From Pseudomonas viridiflava (GTDB taxonomy: Bacteria; Pseudomonadota; Gammaproteobacteria; Pseudomonadales; Pseudomonadaceae), in contig NZ_UUIS01000007.1 of assembly GCF_900589395.1 (NCBI RefSeq), positions 1 through 32,111 of the forward strand: a stretch of 32,111 nucleotides of DNA. Direction: 5' to 3'. Below the pieces are notes generated by a model, which did not search any database, was not told the origin of the DNA, and saw only the letters and a list, made by a program, of their open reading frames with translations. Below, piece after piece: positions 1 through 6,331 of this stretch (position 1 is its first letter; each line of letters starts with the position of its first letter). A program made the translations under genes and the position numbers.

Positions 1-102
1 GAGCATTGGAACCACCTGATCCCATCCCGAACTCAGCAGTGAAACGATGCATCGCCGATGGTAGTGTGGAGCTTCTCCATGTGAGAGTAGGTCATCGTCA
101 AG
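1..102 (+). rRNA. rrf: 5S ribosomal RNA, 3' portion
   Basis: The window begins inside a gamma-proteobacterial 5S rRNA. The conserved stretch with CCCGAACTCAG, the CGATGCATCGCCGATGGTAGTGTGG region and the closing GAGAGTAGGTCATCG are all present, and the text matches the Pseudomonas form of the molecule. Roughly the first 15-20 bases lie left of the window. The exact 3' end near position 102 is estimated from the closing helix. Its position implies that a full rrn operon lies to the left, on the plus strand. Confidence 0.96.
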
Positions 103-114
103 ATTCAAACCCAG

Positions 115-145
115 AACCCCTGATCGCCTTGCGATCGGGGGTTTT
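115..145 (+). terminator. rRNA operon terminator
   Basis: A GC-rich hairpin (CCCC-T-GATCGC, loop CTT, GCGATC-G-GGGG) is followed directly by TTTT. It lies about 13 bases beyond the end of the 5S rRNA on the same strand, the usual place for the intrinsic terminator of the rRNA operon. Confidence 0.9.
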
Positions 146-312
146 GCTTTGCGCGGAATAAAACATTTCCTGGCCGCTGCGACCAACCCTCACTCAGGCA
201 ACATGGCCTCCCCGCCAGCCACATAAAGCTGCTCATACCGCGCCATGCTCTCGGCAAGCCTCTGCCCGAGACAGGCATGCGCATGCCCCAGCGACAACAA
301 CGCTCAGGTTGC
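146..312. other. spacer, no confident gene
   Basis: No convincing gene is seen between the rRNA terminator and the operator region. On the minus strand a short open stretch (about 194-309, closed by a TGA) reads like a protein C-terminus (it contains LAESMARYEQLYVAGGEAM) but has no start or ribosome site. It may be a decayed gene end or chance. Confidence 0.4.
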
Positions 313-322
313 CTGCACAAGG

Positions 323-385
323 CTGCGCAATTGGAGAGTCACCTGCGCAATCGGGGAGGCTGGCAGGCCGTGCAATCGCTAGTTT
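323..385 (+). promoter_or_regulatory. predicted AraC-family operator and promoter for the transporter gene
   Basis: Two direct repeats, CTGCGCAATTGG (323-334) and CTGCGCAATCGG (343-354), are 20 bp apart start to start. TAGTTT, a possible -10 box, begins 37 bases after the start of the second repeat (380-385). No recognisable -35 box is present at the matching distance, as expected for an activator-dependent promoter. A third partial copy, CTGCACAAGG, sits at 313-322. The same arrangement recurs at 3110-3172, before the dehydrogenase operon. Tandem direct half-sites about two helical turns apart are typical of AraC-family activators, and one is encoded between the two sites. Binding itself is inferred. 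Confidence 0.65.
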
Positions 386-689
386 AGGCGCGACGTCGGG
401 GCCGGCAACCACACTGTTGTTAAGTGTTGTCGCAGGCACGACTGCGCCTTGCCTGACACGCACCGAGGCGCTGACTGTCCTGGCTCCAGCGCCTGCATAG
501 CCCGGCGCATGATGACCTCATAACAATAAAAAGAGACCTGACCATGCTCGACCCCATCTTTTGTTACAGCTCTCATGCGACCCGCTCACCGGCGGCATGC
601 ATCTGCCCAGCCACTTCCCAGTCGCGATCCTGCGCACTGTCACACGGCGCGCCATGCGCTTGAGCGGATTCAACGAGGAGCAAACACGA
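386..689 (+). other. long leader between predicted promoter and transporter gene
   Basis: About 300 bases separate the predicted -10 box (380-385) from the preferred transporter start at 690. No clear riboswitch or terminator is seen. The stretch contains a small ORF at 544-663 preceded by an A-rich leader (ATAAAAAG-AGACCTGACC) that closely resembles the one before the opine dehydrogenase gene (ATAAAAAG-GAGCCTGTCC). Confidence 0.4.
544..663 (+). CDS. possible 39-residue leader ORF
   Basis: The reading frame opens with ATG at 544 and closes with TGA at 661-663, 26 bases before the transporter start. It encodes a Cys-rich peptide (five Cys) beginning MLDPIFCYSSHATRS. I recognise no family. The support is the leader: AAAAAGAGACCTGACC before this ATG resembles the leader before the start at 3201, and an AAGAGA element is placed to serve as a ribosome site. 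It may be a translated leader peptide, the stub of a degraded gene that once began here, or a duplicated translation-initiation region with no product. The codon pattern does not help decide. Confidence 0.25.
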   Translation: MLDPIFCYSSHATRSPAACICPATSQSRSCALSHGAPCA

Positions 690-2045
690 GTGAATATCCA
701 GGTCAATGAAGCGGTCCTGCACAAGAAAAAGACATACGTTTATGAGTGGTACGTGGTCACCCTGTGCATGATCGCCTACATATTTTCATTTATAGATCGG
801 CAGATCCTGGCGCTGATGATCGAGCCCATCAAGGCCGACCTTCAAATCAGCGATACCCAGTTCAGCTTGCTGCATGGGCTGGCCTTTTCGTTGTTCTACG
901 CGTTCATGGGCATGCCCATTGCCTATCTGGCGGACCGCTTCTCCCGCCCGAAGATCATCGCCGTCGGCGTGGTGTTCTGGAGCCTGGCGACGGCCGCGTG
1001 CGGCATCAGCAAGAACTTCCTGCATATGTTCCTCGCCCGCATAGGCGTCGGTGTTGGCGAAGCGGCCCTGTCGCCTTCGGCCTACTCGATGTTCAGCGAT
1101 ATGTTTCCCAAGGAAAAACTCGGTCGCGTAGTGGGCATCTACTCGATTGGCTCGTTCGTCGGTGGCGGTGTAGCCTTCCTGGTCGGCGGCTATGTGATTG
1201 CCCTGCTCAAGGACATGAACGCCATCGAAGTCGCCTTTCTCGGCGAGATGAAGGCCTGGCAGCTGGCGTTCTTCATTGTCGGCCTGCCCGGCGTGCTGGT
1301 AGGCCTGCTGATCTGGCTTACCGTTCGTGACCCGATGCGCAAGGGCCTGCAGGTCGATGCGCAGGGCAAGGCCCGCCAGGTTGCGCTGAGCGATGGCGTG
1401 CGCTTCCTCGGCCGCCATCGCGCCACCTTCACCTACCATTACCTGGGCTTTTCGTTTTACGCCATGGCGCTTTTCTGCATGATGAGCTGGAGCCCGGCGC
1501 TGTATATCCGCAAGTTCGGCCTGTCGCCAATGGACGCGGGCTACATGCTGGGTAGTGTGCTGTTGCTGGCCAATACCACGGGGGTGTTTTTCGGTGGATG
1601 GCTCACCGATTACCTGGCCAGGAAAGGTCATCAGGACGCCGCCATGCGCACCGGCGTCATCGGTGCGCTCGGCATGGCGGTGCCGGCCGTACTGTTCCCC
1701 CAGGCCGATCAGCTATGGCTGTCGGTCACCCTGTTGGTGCCGGCGATGTTCTTCGCTTCGTTCCCGCTGCCGGCGTCCACGGCGGCGATGCAGGTCCTGG
1801 CGCCGAATCAGGTGCGCGCACAGGTATCGGCAATGTTTCTGCTGATCAGCAACCTGTTGGGGCTGGGCCTGGGTACCACACTGGTGGCGTTGTTGACCGA
1901 CCGTTACTTCGGTTCGCCGGCGGCCGTGGGCTCATCCATGTCGCTGGTGATCGCCGGTGCATCGACCTTGACAGTGCTTCTGCTATGGTGGGGTTGCCGC
2001 TGTTTCCGAGAGAGCTATGCCCGGGAGTACCCGACCCAGGCTTGA
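690..2045 (+). CDS. MFS transporter, spinster-like
   Basis: A 451-residue inner-membrane secondary transporter of the major facilitator superfamily. I chose the GTG at 690 because GAGGAG lies 9 bases upstream and because the frame upstream lacks family-like sequence. About 12 hydrophobic segments are visible. The first includes IAYIFSFIDRQILALMIEPI, and the loop after the second helix has the MFS signature ADRFSRPKII. The N-terminal half (FIDRQ..., GVGEAALSPSAYSMFSDMF) fits the spinster-like group, whose bacterial members often move organic acids or amphipathic metabolites. The gene is followed after 84 bases by an AraC-family regulator and then by three dehydrogenases, so it probably imports the substrate of that pathway. 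The substrate cannot be read from the sequence. Confidence 0.9.
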   Translation: MNIQVNEAVLHKKKTYVYEWYVVTLCMIAYIFSFIDRQILALMIEPIKADLQISDTQFSLLHGLAFSLFYAFMGMPIAYLADRFSRPKIIAVGVVFWSLATAACGISKNFLHMFLARIGVGVGEAALSPSAYSMFSDMFPKEKLGRVVGIYSIGSFVGGGVAFLVGGYVIALLKDMNAIEVAFLGEMKAWQLAFFIVGLPGVLVGLLIWLTVRDPMRKGLQVDAQGKARQVALSDGVRFLGRHRATFTYHYLGFSFYAMALFCMMSWSPALYIRKFGLSPMDAGYMLGSVLLLANTTGVFFGGWLTDYLARKGHQDAAMRTGVIGALGMAVPAVLFPQADQLWLSVTLLVPAMFFASFPLPASTAAMQVLAPNQVRAQVSAMFLLISNLLGLGLGTTLVALLTDRYFGSPAAVGSSMSLVIAGASTLTVLLLWWGCRCFRESYAREYPTQA

Positions 2046-2129
2046 CCCGGATAATCCATGATTGGCACCTCGGCCTCGCTCCGTTTGAACGGCTCGGGGC
2101 CTTTCTGCTCCAGTGCGGGAGAGCCTCTG

Positions 2130-3104
2130 ATGTTGAATGATGTACACCTGCTGGAAAAGCACAGCCTGCTCAACTCGGCCGATTATCGCGAGATCAAGAA
2201 CAAGGTCAGCCATTATCTGTGCCCGCACAGCTTCAGGCTATTGCGCGACGAGCCTATTCACACCCGACTCAATGGCGTGTTTTTCGGCGACTCGGCGCTG
2301 CTGGACCTGTGCTATGGAGCGCCGGTCGAGATCAGCATCGGCGACATTGCCGATCAATACCTGTTTCGCATCACCTTGCAGGGCCAGTGCGAAGTGGCCC
2401 ACGGGCAGCGCAGCGCGGCCATGCAGTCGGGCTACCTGAGCATCTCCTCGCCGTTCGCGACCAGCCGCATCATCACCGATGGCCAATGCCGCAACCTGAT
2501 CCTGCGCGTCGACCGTGATGCCCTGGAAGCACAACTGCAACGCCTGCTCGGTCGTAGCCTGCGCCAGTCGGTGATCTTCGATGTCAGCGTCGACCCTCTG
2601 GGCGTCGGTGTCGTCAGCCTCTATCACACCCTGGACTATATCTGCCGGCTTTACGGCAGCGGCGTGGACGGTTCGCGCATCGCCAGCGGCCTGTCCGAAT
2701 ACCTGATGCAACTGTTGCTTACCCAGTTGCCGCATAACTACTCGGCGGATCTCTTGAGCGATTCGCACGCGCCGCTACCGCACCATGTGAAAAAGGCCCG
2801 TGACTACATCGAGGAACACCTTGATGAACCGATCAGCCTGGCGACCCTGAGCGAGCTGAGTGGTGTCTCGGTCCGCACCTTGCAGAACGGTTTCAACCAG
2901 TTTCTCCAGCAGGCACCGGTCGAGTACATCCGTGATCGTCGCCTGGCGGTAATCCACGAATCACTGAAGCAGGGCAGGTCCGGCGAAACCGTCACCGACA
3001 TCCTGTTGCGTCACGGCATCAACAGCTTCGGGCATTTCTCCAGCGCCTACCGACAACGCTATGGCTGCCTGCCGTCAGACACCCTGCGGCGACAGAAGCA
3101 TTGA
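2130..3104 (+). CDS. AraC-family transcriptional regulator
   Basis: A 324-residue DNA-binding regulator. The ATG at 2130 has GGGAG 8 bases upstream; an ATG at 2058 is also in frame but lacks such a site. The N-terminal two thirds is a cupin-like ligand/dimerisation domain of the kind found in AraC_binding_2 proteins (CYGAPVEISIGDIADQYLFRI, then GYLSISSPF). The last ~100 residues contain two helix-turn-helix units (ISLATLSELSGVSVRTLQNGFNQF and the closing segment with SFGHFSSAYRQRYGCLPS), the classic AraC signature. It sits between the transporter and the dehydrogenase operon and is the natural candidate to bind the matching direct repeats at 323-354 and 3110-3141. It probably shares the transporter transcript. 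The effector is unknown but may be the pathway substrate. Confidence 0.92.
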   Translation: MLNDVHLLEKHSLLNSADYREIKNKVSHYLCPHSFRLLRDEPIHTRLNGVFFGDSALLDLCYGAPVEISIGDIADQYLFRITLQGQCEVAHGQRSAAMQSGYLSISSPFATSRIITDGQCRNLILRVDRDALEAQLQRLLGRSLRQSVIFDVSVDPLGVGVVSLYHTLDYICRLYGSGVDGSRIASGLSEYLMQLLLTQLPHNYSADLLSDSHAPLPHHVKKARDYIEEHLDEPISLATLSELSGVSVRTLQNGFNQFLQQAPVEYIRDRRLAVIHESLKQGRSGETVTDILLRHGINSFGHFSSAYRQRYGCLPSDTLRRQKH

Positions 3105-3109
3105 AACGC

Positions 3110-3172
3110 CTGCGTAATTCGTCACTCGGCTGCGCAATCGGGTAAGTGTGCGGCGGTAGGGCTCGGTAGCAT
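3110..3172 (+). promoter_or_regulatory. predicted AraC-family operator and promoter for the dehydrogenase operon
   Basis: The direct repeats CTGCGTAATTCG (3110-3121) and CTGCGCAATCGG (3130-3141) are 20 bp apart. TAGCAT (3167-3172), a possible -10 box, starts 37 bases after the start of the second repeat. This is exactly the geometry seen at 323-385. The hexamer at the -35 position (AAGTGT) is poor, which suggests activator dependence. The start codon of the opine-dehydrogenase-like gene is 28 bases beyond the -10 box. Confidence 0.7.
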
Positions 3173-3200
3173 CAAGGCTCTTATAAAAAGGAGCCTGTCC

Positions 3201-4307
3201 ATGAATATTACCGTGCTGGGCGGCGGCCACGGCTGCTACGCCGCTGCTGTCGAAATGGCTGAAAAGGGGCACACGACCCGCCTGTGGCGCCGTGACGGCG
3301 CAGCACTCAAGGCGTTGCTGGAGATCGGTGGCCTGACGATCAGGGACTACCAGGGGACTCGCCAGTTATCCGTTGGCAAGCCAGGTGACACGCTGTCCCT
3401 GACCGACAACCTGGCCGAAGCCTTGCGTGACGCACACCTGGTGATCATTGCGCTGCCATCGACCGCCCACGAAGACCTGGCCAGGCACGTCGCCCCGCAC
3501 CTGCGCGACGGCCAGGTCGTGTTCTTGCCGCCGGGCACCTTCGGCAGCTACGTATTCGCCAAGGCCATGACCGATGCAGGCAACCCGAGCCAGGTCGCCT
3601 TTGCTGAAACCGGCACGCTGCCGTACCTGGTGCGCAAGCACGGTGCCAGTAACCTGGTGATCAGTGGCTACGCCACCCGGCTGCCGACCGGTGTGTTTCC
3701 GAGCAATCTGTCCGGGCACGCCTTCGCTGTGTTGCGCAAGGCCTACCCGAGCGTCGAGCCGATCGAGGACGCCCTGAGCGGAGCGTTGATGAACGCAGGC
3801 CCCATCATTCACCCGCCACTTATCATCATGAATGCCGGGCCGCTGGAGCATTTCGAGGCATGGGATATTCATAACGAGGGCACCCAGCCGTCTATCCGCC
3901 GCGTGACCAACCAGCTCGACGCCGAGCGCATGGCTGTACGCGAAGCACTGGCCTACGGCGCCCCGCATTTTCCATTGAGCGATCACTACAACACCGACGA
4001 AGGCGACGAGTGGATGTACGGTCGCGGTGCCCATGGCAAGCTGACCGACAGTGGCGACTGGCGTGAAGACATTGACTTGCAGACGCATCGCTACATGCTC
4101 GAAGACACCCGCCTGGGCCTGTCCTTCCTGGTTTCCGTCGGCCGCTGGGCCGGTGTGCCGACCCCGGTTGCGCAAGGCCTGCTGAGCATTGCTTCGGCCG
4201 TCGCGGCCCGTGACCTCTACGCCGAAGGCCGCACCCTGGAAAACCTCGGCCTGGCGGATCTGAGCCGGGCGCAGATGACCGAGTTGTTGACCAGGGGCTA
4301 CAACTGA
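3201..4307 (+). CDS. NAD/NADP octopine/nopaline (opine) dehydrogenase family protein
   Basis: A 368-residue cytoplasmic oxidoreductase. AAGGAG lies 7 bases before the ATG at 3201. The N-terminus is a Rossmann fold with a GGGHGCYAAA dinucleotide loop (residues 7-16). The C-terminal half matches the all-helical domain of octopine/nopaline dehydrogenases, including NAGPIIHPPLIIMNAG, where H204 corresponds by position to the catalytic His of octopine dehydrogenase. Known family members reductively condense an amino acid with a 2-oxo acid, or run the reverse reaction. In a bacterium with an importer next door, the catabolic (oxidative) direction is a reasonable guess. The stop overlaps the next start (TGATG), so the two are translationally coupled. 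The true substrate is unknown; many family members are uncharacterised. Confidence 0.88.
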   Translation: MNITVLGGGHGCYAAAVEMAEKGHTTRLWRRDGAALKALLEIGGLTIRDYQGTRQLSVGKPGDTLSLTDNLAEALRDAHLVIIALPSTAHEDLARHVAPHLRDGQVVFLPPGTFGSYVFAKAMTDAGNPSQVAFAETGTLPYLVRKHGASNLVISGYATRLPTGVFPSNLSGHAFAVLRKAYPSVEPIEDALSGALMNAGPIIHPPLIIMNAGPLEHFEAWDIHNEGTQPSIRRVTNQLDAERMAVREALAYGAPHFPLSDHYNTDEGDEWMYGRGAHGKLTDSGDWREDIDLQTHRYMLEDTRLGLSFLVSVGRWAGVPTPVAQGLLSIASAVAARDLYAEGRTLENLGLADLSRAQMTELLTRGYN

Positions 4308-5305
4308 TGAGCGCCGAGCGGTTTCATGTCAGCGTGGTCGGTGCCGGCAGGATGGGCGAGGGGATTGCCCTGGCGTTCATCCATGCGGGCCTGCCAGTCA
4401 ACCTGGTCGACATCAAGGAGCGTGACGAAGACGAGCAACGAGCCTACTTCGAGCGCGTGCGCAACAACATCCGCAGCGAGCTGCACAGGCTGGTACGCCT
4501 CGGCGTGCTTCAGGTGGAACAGGCGGACATCGCCCTGTCCCGGGTGACGGTGCAATCCAGAGCCCAGGCCGCGATGACCTTGCCCCAGTGCGACCTGGTG
4601 TTCGAGGCGGTGCCGGAGGTCATTGCGGTCAAGCAGAAGACGTTCGCCTGGGTCAGCGAGCACGTTCCGGCGTCGACCATCATCGCTTCCACGACATCGA
4701 CCTTTCTGGTCACCGAGCTGAGCGAAATGGTCAGTGAGCCGAAGCGCTTCGTGAATGCGCACTGGCTGAATCCGGCGTACCTGATGCCATTGGTGGAAGT
4801 CAGCCGCAGCGAGGCGACCTGCCCACAGGTGGTCGAGCGGCTGCTGCAATTGCTCAAGCGCATCGGCAAGGTGCCGGTGGTGTGCAATCCGGTGGCCGGC
4901 TACATTGTCCCGCGCATCCAGGCGCTAGCGATGAATGAAGCCGCACGAATGGTCGAAGAAGGCGTGGCCAGTGCCGAGGATATCGACACGGCAATACGCG
5001 TCGGCTTCGGTTTGCGCTTCTCGGTGCTGGGGCTGCTTGAGTTCATCGACTGGGGAGGAGGCGACATTCTCTACTACGCCTCGCGTTACTTGAGCGGCGC
5101 GCTGGCACCGCGTTTCGAGTCGCCCCAGGTGATTGCCGACAATATGCAAAACGGCCGTAATGGCTTGCGAGATGGCCAGGGCTTCTACGACTATCGCCAC
5201 CTGGACGTGGAAGCCTACAAGCAGCAACGTCTCGGCGAATTTGTCCGCAAGCTGGAACTGTCAGGGCTGACGCCGGCGTTCGATGGCGCCTTGAAGCAGA
5301 CCTGA
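4307..5305 (+). CDS. 3-hydroxyacyl-CoA dehydrogenase family protein
   Basis: A 332-residue NAD-dependent dehydrogenase. GAGRMG (residues 12-17) forms the nucleotide-binding turn and VFEAVPE (98-104) is the conserved strand of the family. The active-site region is NAHWLNPAYLMPLVEV, with H152 and E164 in the positions of the catalytic His/Glu pair. The C-terminal helical domain contains a GFG-LRFSVLGLLEFIDWGG segment like those of the family. Relatives include 3-hydroxybutyryl-CoA dehydrogenase as well as CoA-independent enzymes such as carnitine and L-gulonate 3-dehydrogenase. With no acyl-CoA ligase or thiolase nearby, a free hydroxy acid is at least as likely as a CoA ester. Its start overlaps the upstream stop by one base, and it lies 28 bases before the next gene. 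Confidence 0.88.
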   Translation: MSAERFHVSVVGAGRMGEGIALAFIHAGLPVNLVDIKERDEDEQRAYFERVRNNIRSELHRLVRLGVLQVEQADIALSRVTVQSRAQAAMTLPQCDLVFEAVPEVIAVKQKTFAWVSEHVPASTIIASTTSTFLVTELSEMVSEPKRFVNAHWLNPAYLMPLVEVSRSEATCPQVVERLLQLLKRIGKVPVVCNPVAGYIVPRIQALAMNEAARMVEEGVASAEDIDTAIRVGFGLRFSVLGLLEFIDWGGGDILYYASRYLSGALAPRFESPQVIADNMQNGRNGLRDGQGFYDYRHLDVEAYKQQRLGEFVRKLELSGLTPAFDGALKQT

Positions 5306-5333
5306 TGGTGCGTGTTGACCCATTGGAGCAACC

Positions 5334-6251
5334 ATGAAAATAGCCATTGTGGGCGCCGGCGCCATGGGCGGGCTGTTCGCTGTTCGACTGGCCGTGGGCG
5401 GGCAGGATGTCTCTTTGATAGAGGTTTGCCAGAGGACTGTCGAAGCCATCCAGCATCAAGGACTGAGGCTGGTGACCCCTGCTTCAAGTGAAAGGGTCAA
5501 GCTGCCCATTGCCAGGGCTGACGCGTATTCGGGCACCTTTGACCTGCTGATCATCCTCACCAAGGGGTTCCATACCGAGGTCGCGATCGAATCGGTACGG
5601 CACCTTGTCGGGCCGGCGACATGGGTGCTTTCGGTACAGAATGGCTTGGGTAATGCGCCGCTTATTGCCAAGGTCGTGCCGGCCGATCACATCCTGGTCG
5701 GGATGACAAACCTGCCTGCCGACCTGCTTGAGCCAGGTGTCGTTCACAGCCATGGTGATGGCCATATCACTCTCTGGTCGTGGGACGGCCGGGACACCCC
5801 TGGGGTCCTGGACATCGCCAGGGTGTTTCAAGCCTCAGGCTTGCCCTGCCAGGCTGATCCGCACGTGCAGATCGCCATCTGGGAGAAGGTTGCCTTCAAC
5901 GCGGCCCTCAACGGCGTGTGTGCGATTACTCGCCAGGCAGTGGGCTGCATCGGGCACTGCGAACATGGACGCTTGCTGGCGGACAGCGTCATTGACGAAA
6001 CGCTTCAGGTGGCTGGCGCAATGGGCATTGCGGTGCAGAAAGACCGGGTCAGGCAAGCCGTCGCCTATGCATTCGAGCATCAGGCCCGGCACAAACCCTC
6101 GATGCTGCAGGACGTGGAGTCTGGCCGAAAGACCGAGATCGACTTCATCCAGGGCGCGGTGGTGGAACTGGGTCGACAGAATGGCGTTCCTACCCCGGTT
6201 TTGCAGTCCCTCCACCGCCTGGTAAAGCTCATTGAAGCGGGCTACACGTAA
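5334..6251 (+). CDS. ketopantoate reductase family (2-dehydropantoate 2-reductase-like) protein
   Basis: A 305-residue NAD(P)H oxidoreductase of the PanE/ApbA family. GGAG precedes the ATG at 5334. GAGAMGG (residues 7-13) binds the dinucleotide, K77 lies in ILTKGF, and WEKVAFNAALN carries K185 at the position of the catalytic Lys of PanE, followed by the conserved Asn. The closing segment KPSMLQDVESGRKTEIDFI is the usual substrate-pocket motif. The family includes true pantoate enzymes and many 2-oxo or 2-hydroxy acid reductases in catabolic clusters. Being third in an operon with two other dehydrogenases and a probable shared regulator, it more likely acts on a pathway intermediate than in coenzyme A synthesis, so I give no panE symbol. 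Confidence 0.87.
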   Translation: MKIAIVGAGAMGGLFAVRLAVGGQDVSLIEVCQRTVEAIQHQGLRLVTPASSERVKLPIARADAYSGTFDLLIILTKGFHTEVAIESVRHLVGPATWVLSVQNGLGNAPLIAKVVPADHILVGMTNLPADLLEPGVVHSHGDGHITLWSWDGRDTPGVLDIARVFQASGLPCQADPHVQIAIWEKVAFNAALNGVCAITRQAVGCIGHCEHGRLLADSVIDETLQVAGAMGIAVQKDRVRQAVAYAFEHQARHKPSMLQDVESGRKTEIDFIQGAVVELGRQNGVPTPVLQSLHRLVKLIEAGYT

Positions 6252-6283
6252 GCCAATGGCTTGATGGAAGGGCCGGGCCTGGC

Positions 6284-6313
6284 CTATAAAAAAGACCGCC
6301 TCAAGAGGCGGTC
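6284..6313 (-). terminator. terminator of the mks operon
   Basis: GACCGCCT-CAAG-AGGCGGTC (6294-6313) is a perfect 8-bp stem. Read on the minus strand it is followed by TTTTTT, just after the mksB stop. On the plus strand no T-tract follows, so it should act mainly on the mks transcript. Confidence 0.88.
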
Positions 6314-6331
6314 CCGGTACAACCGATCAAC

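Noticed and set aside
309..500. Short plus-strand ORF in the region before the transporter
   Set aside because: It begins within the predicted operator, has no ribosome site, and its composition follows base content only.
786..1631. Long minus-strand open frame opposite the MFS transporter
   Set aside because: Shadow of a well-supported transporter; composition (His/Ala/Gln-rich) and lack of a ribosome site argue against a gene.
5334..6251. Housekeeping panE
   Set aside because: Family membership is clear, but it lies in a catabolic operon with other dehydrogenases; pantothenate function is not supported by context.
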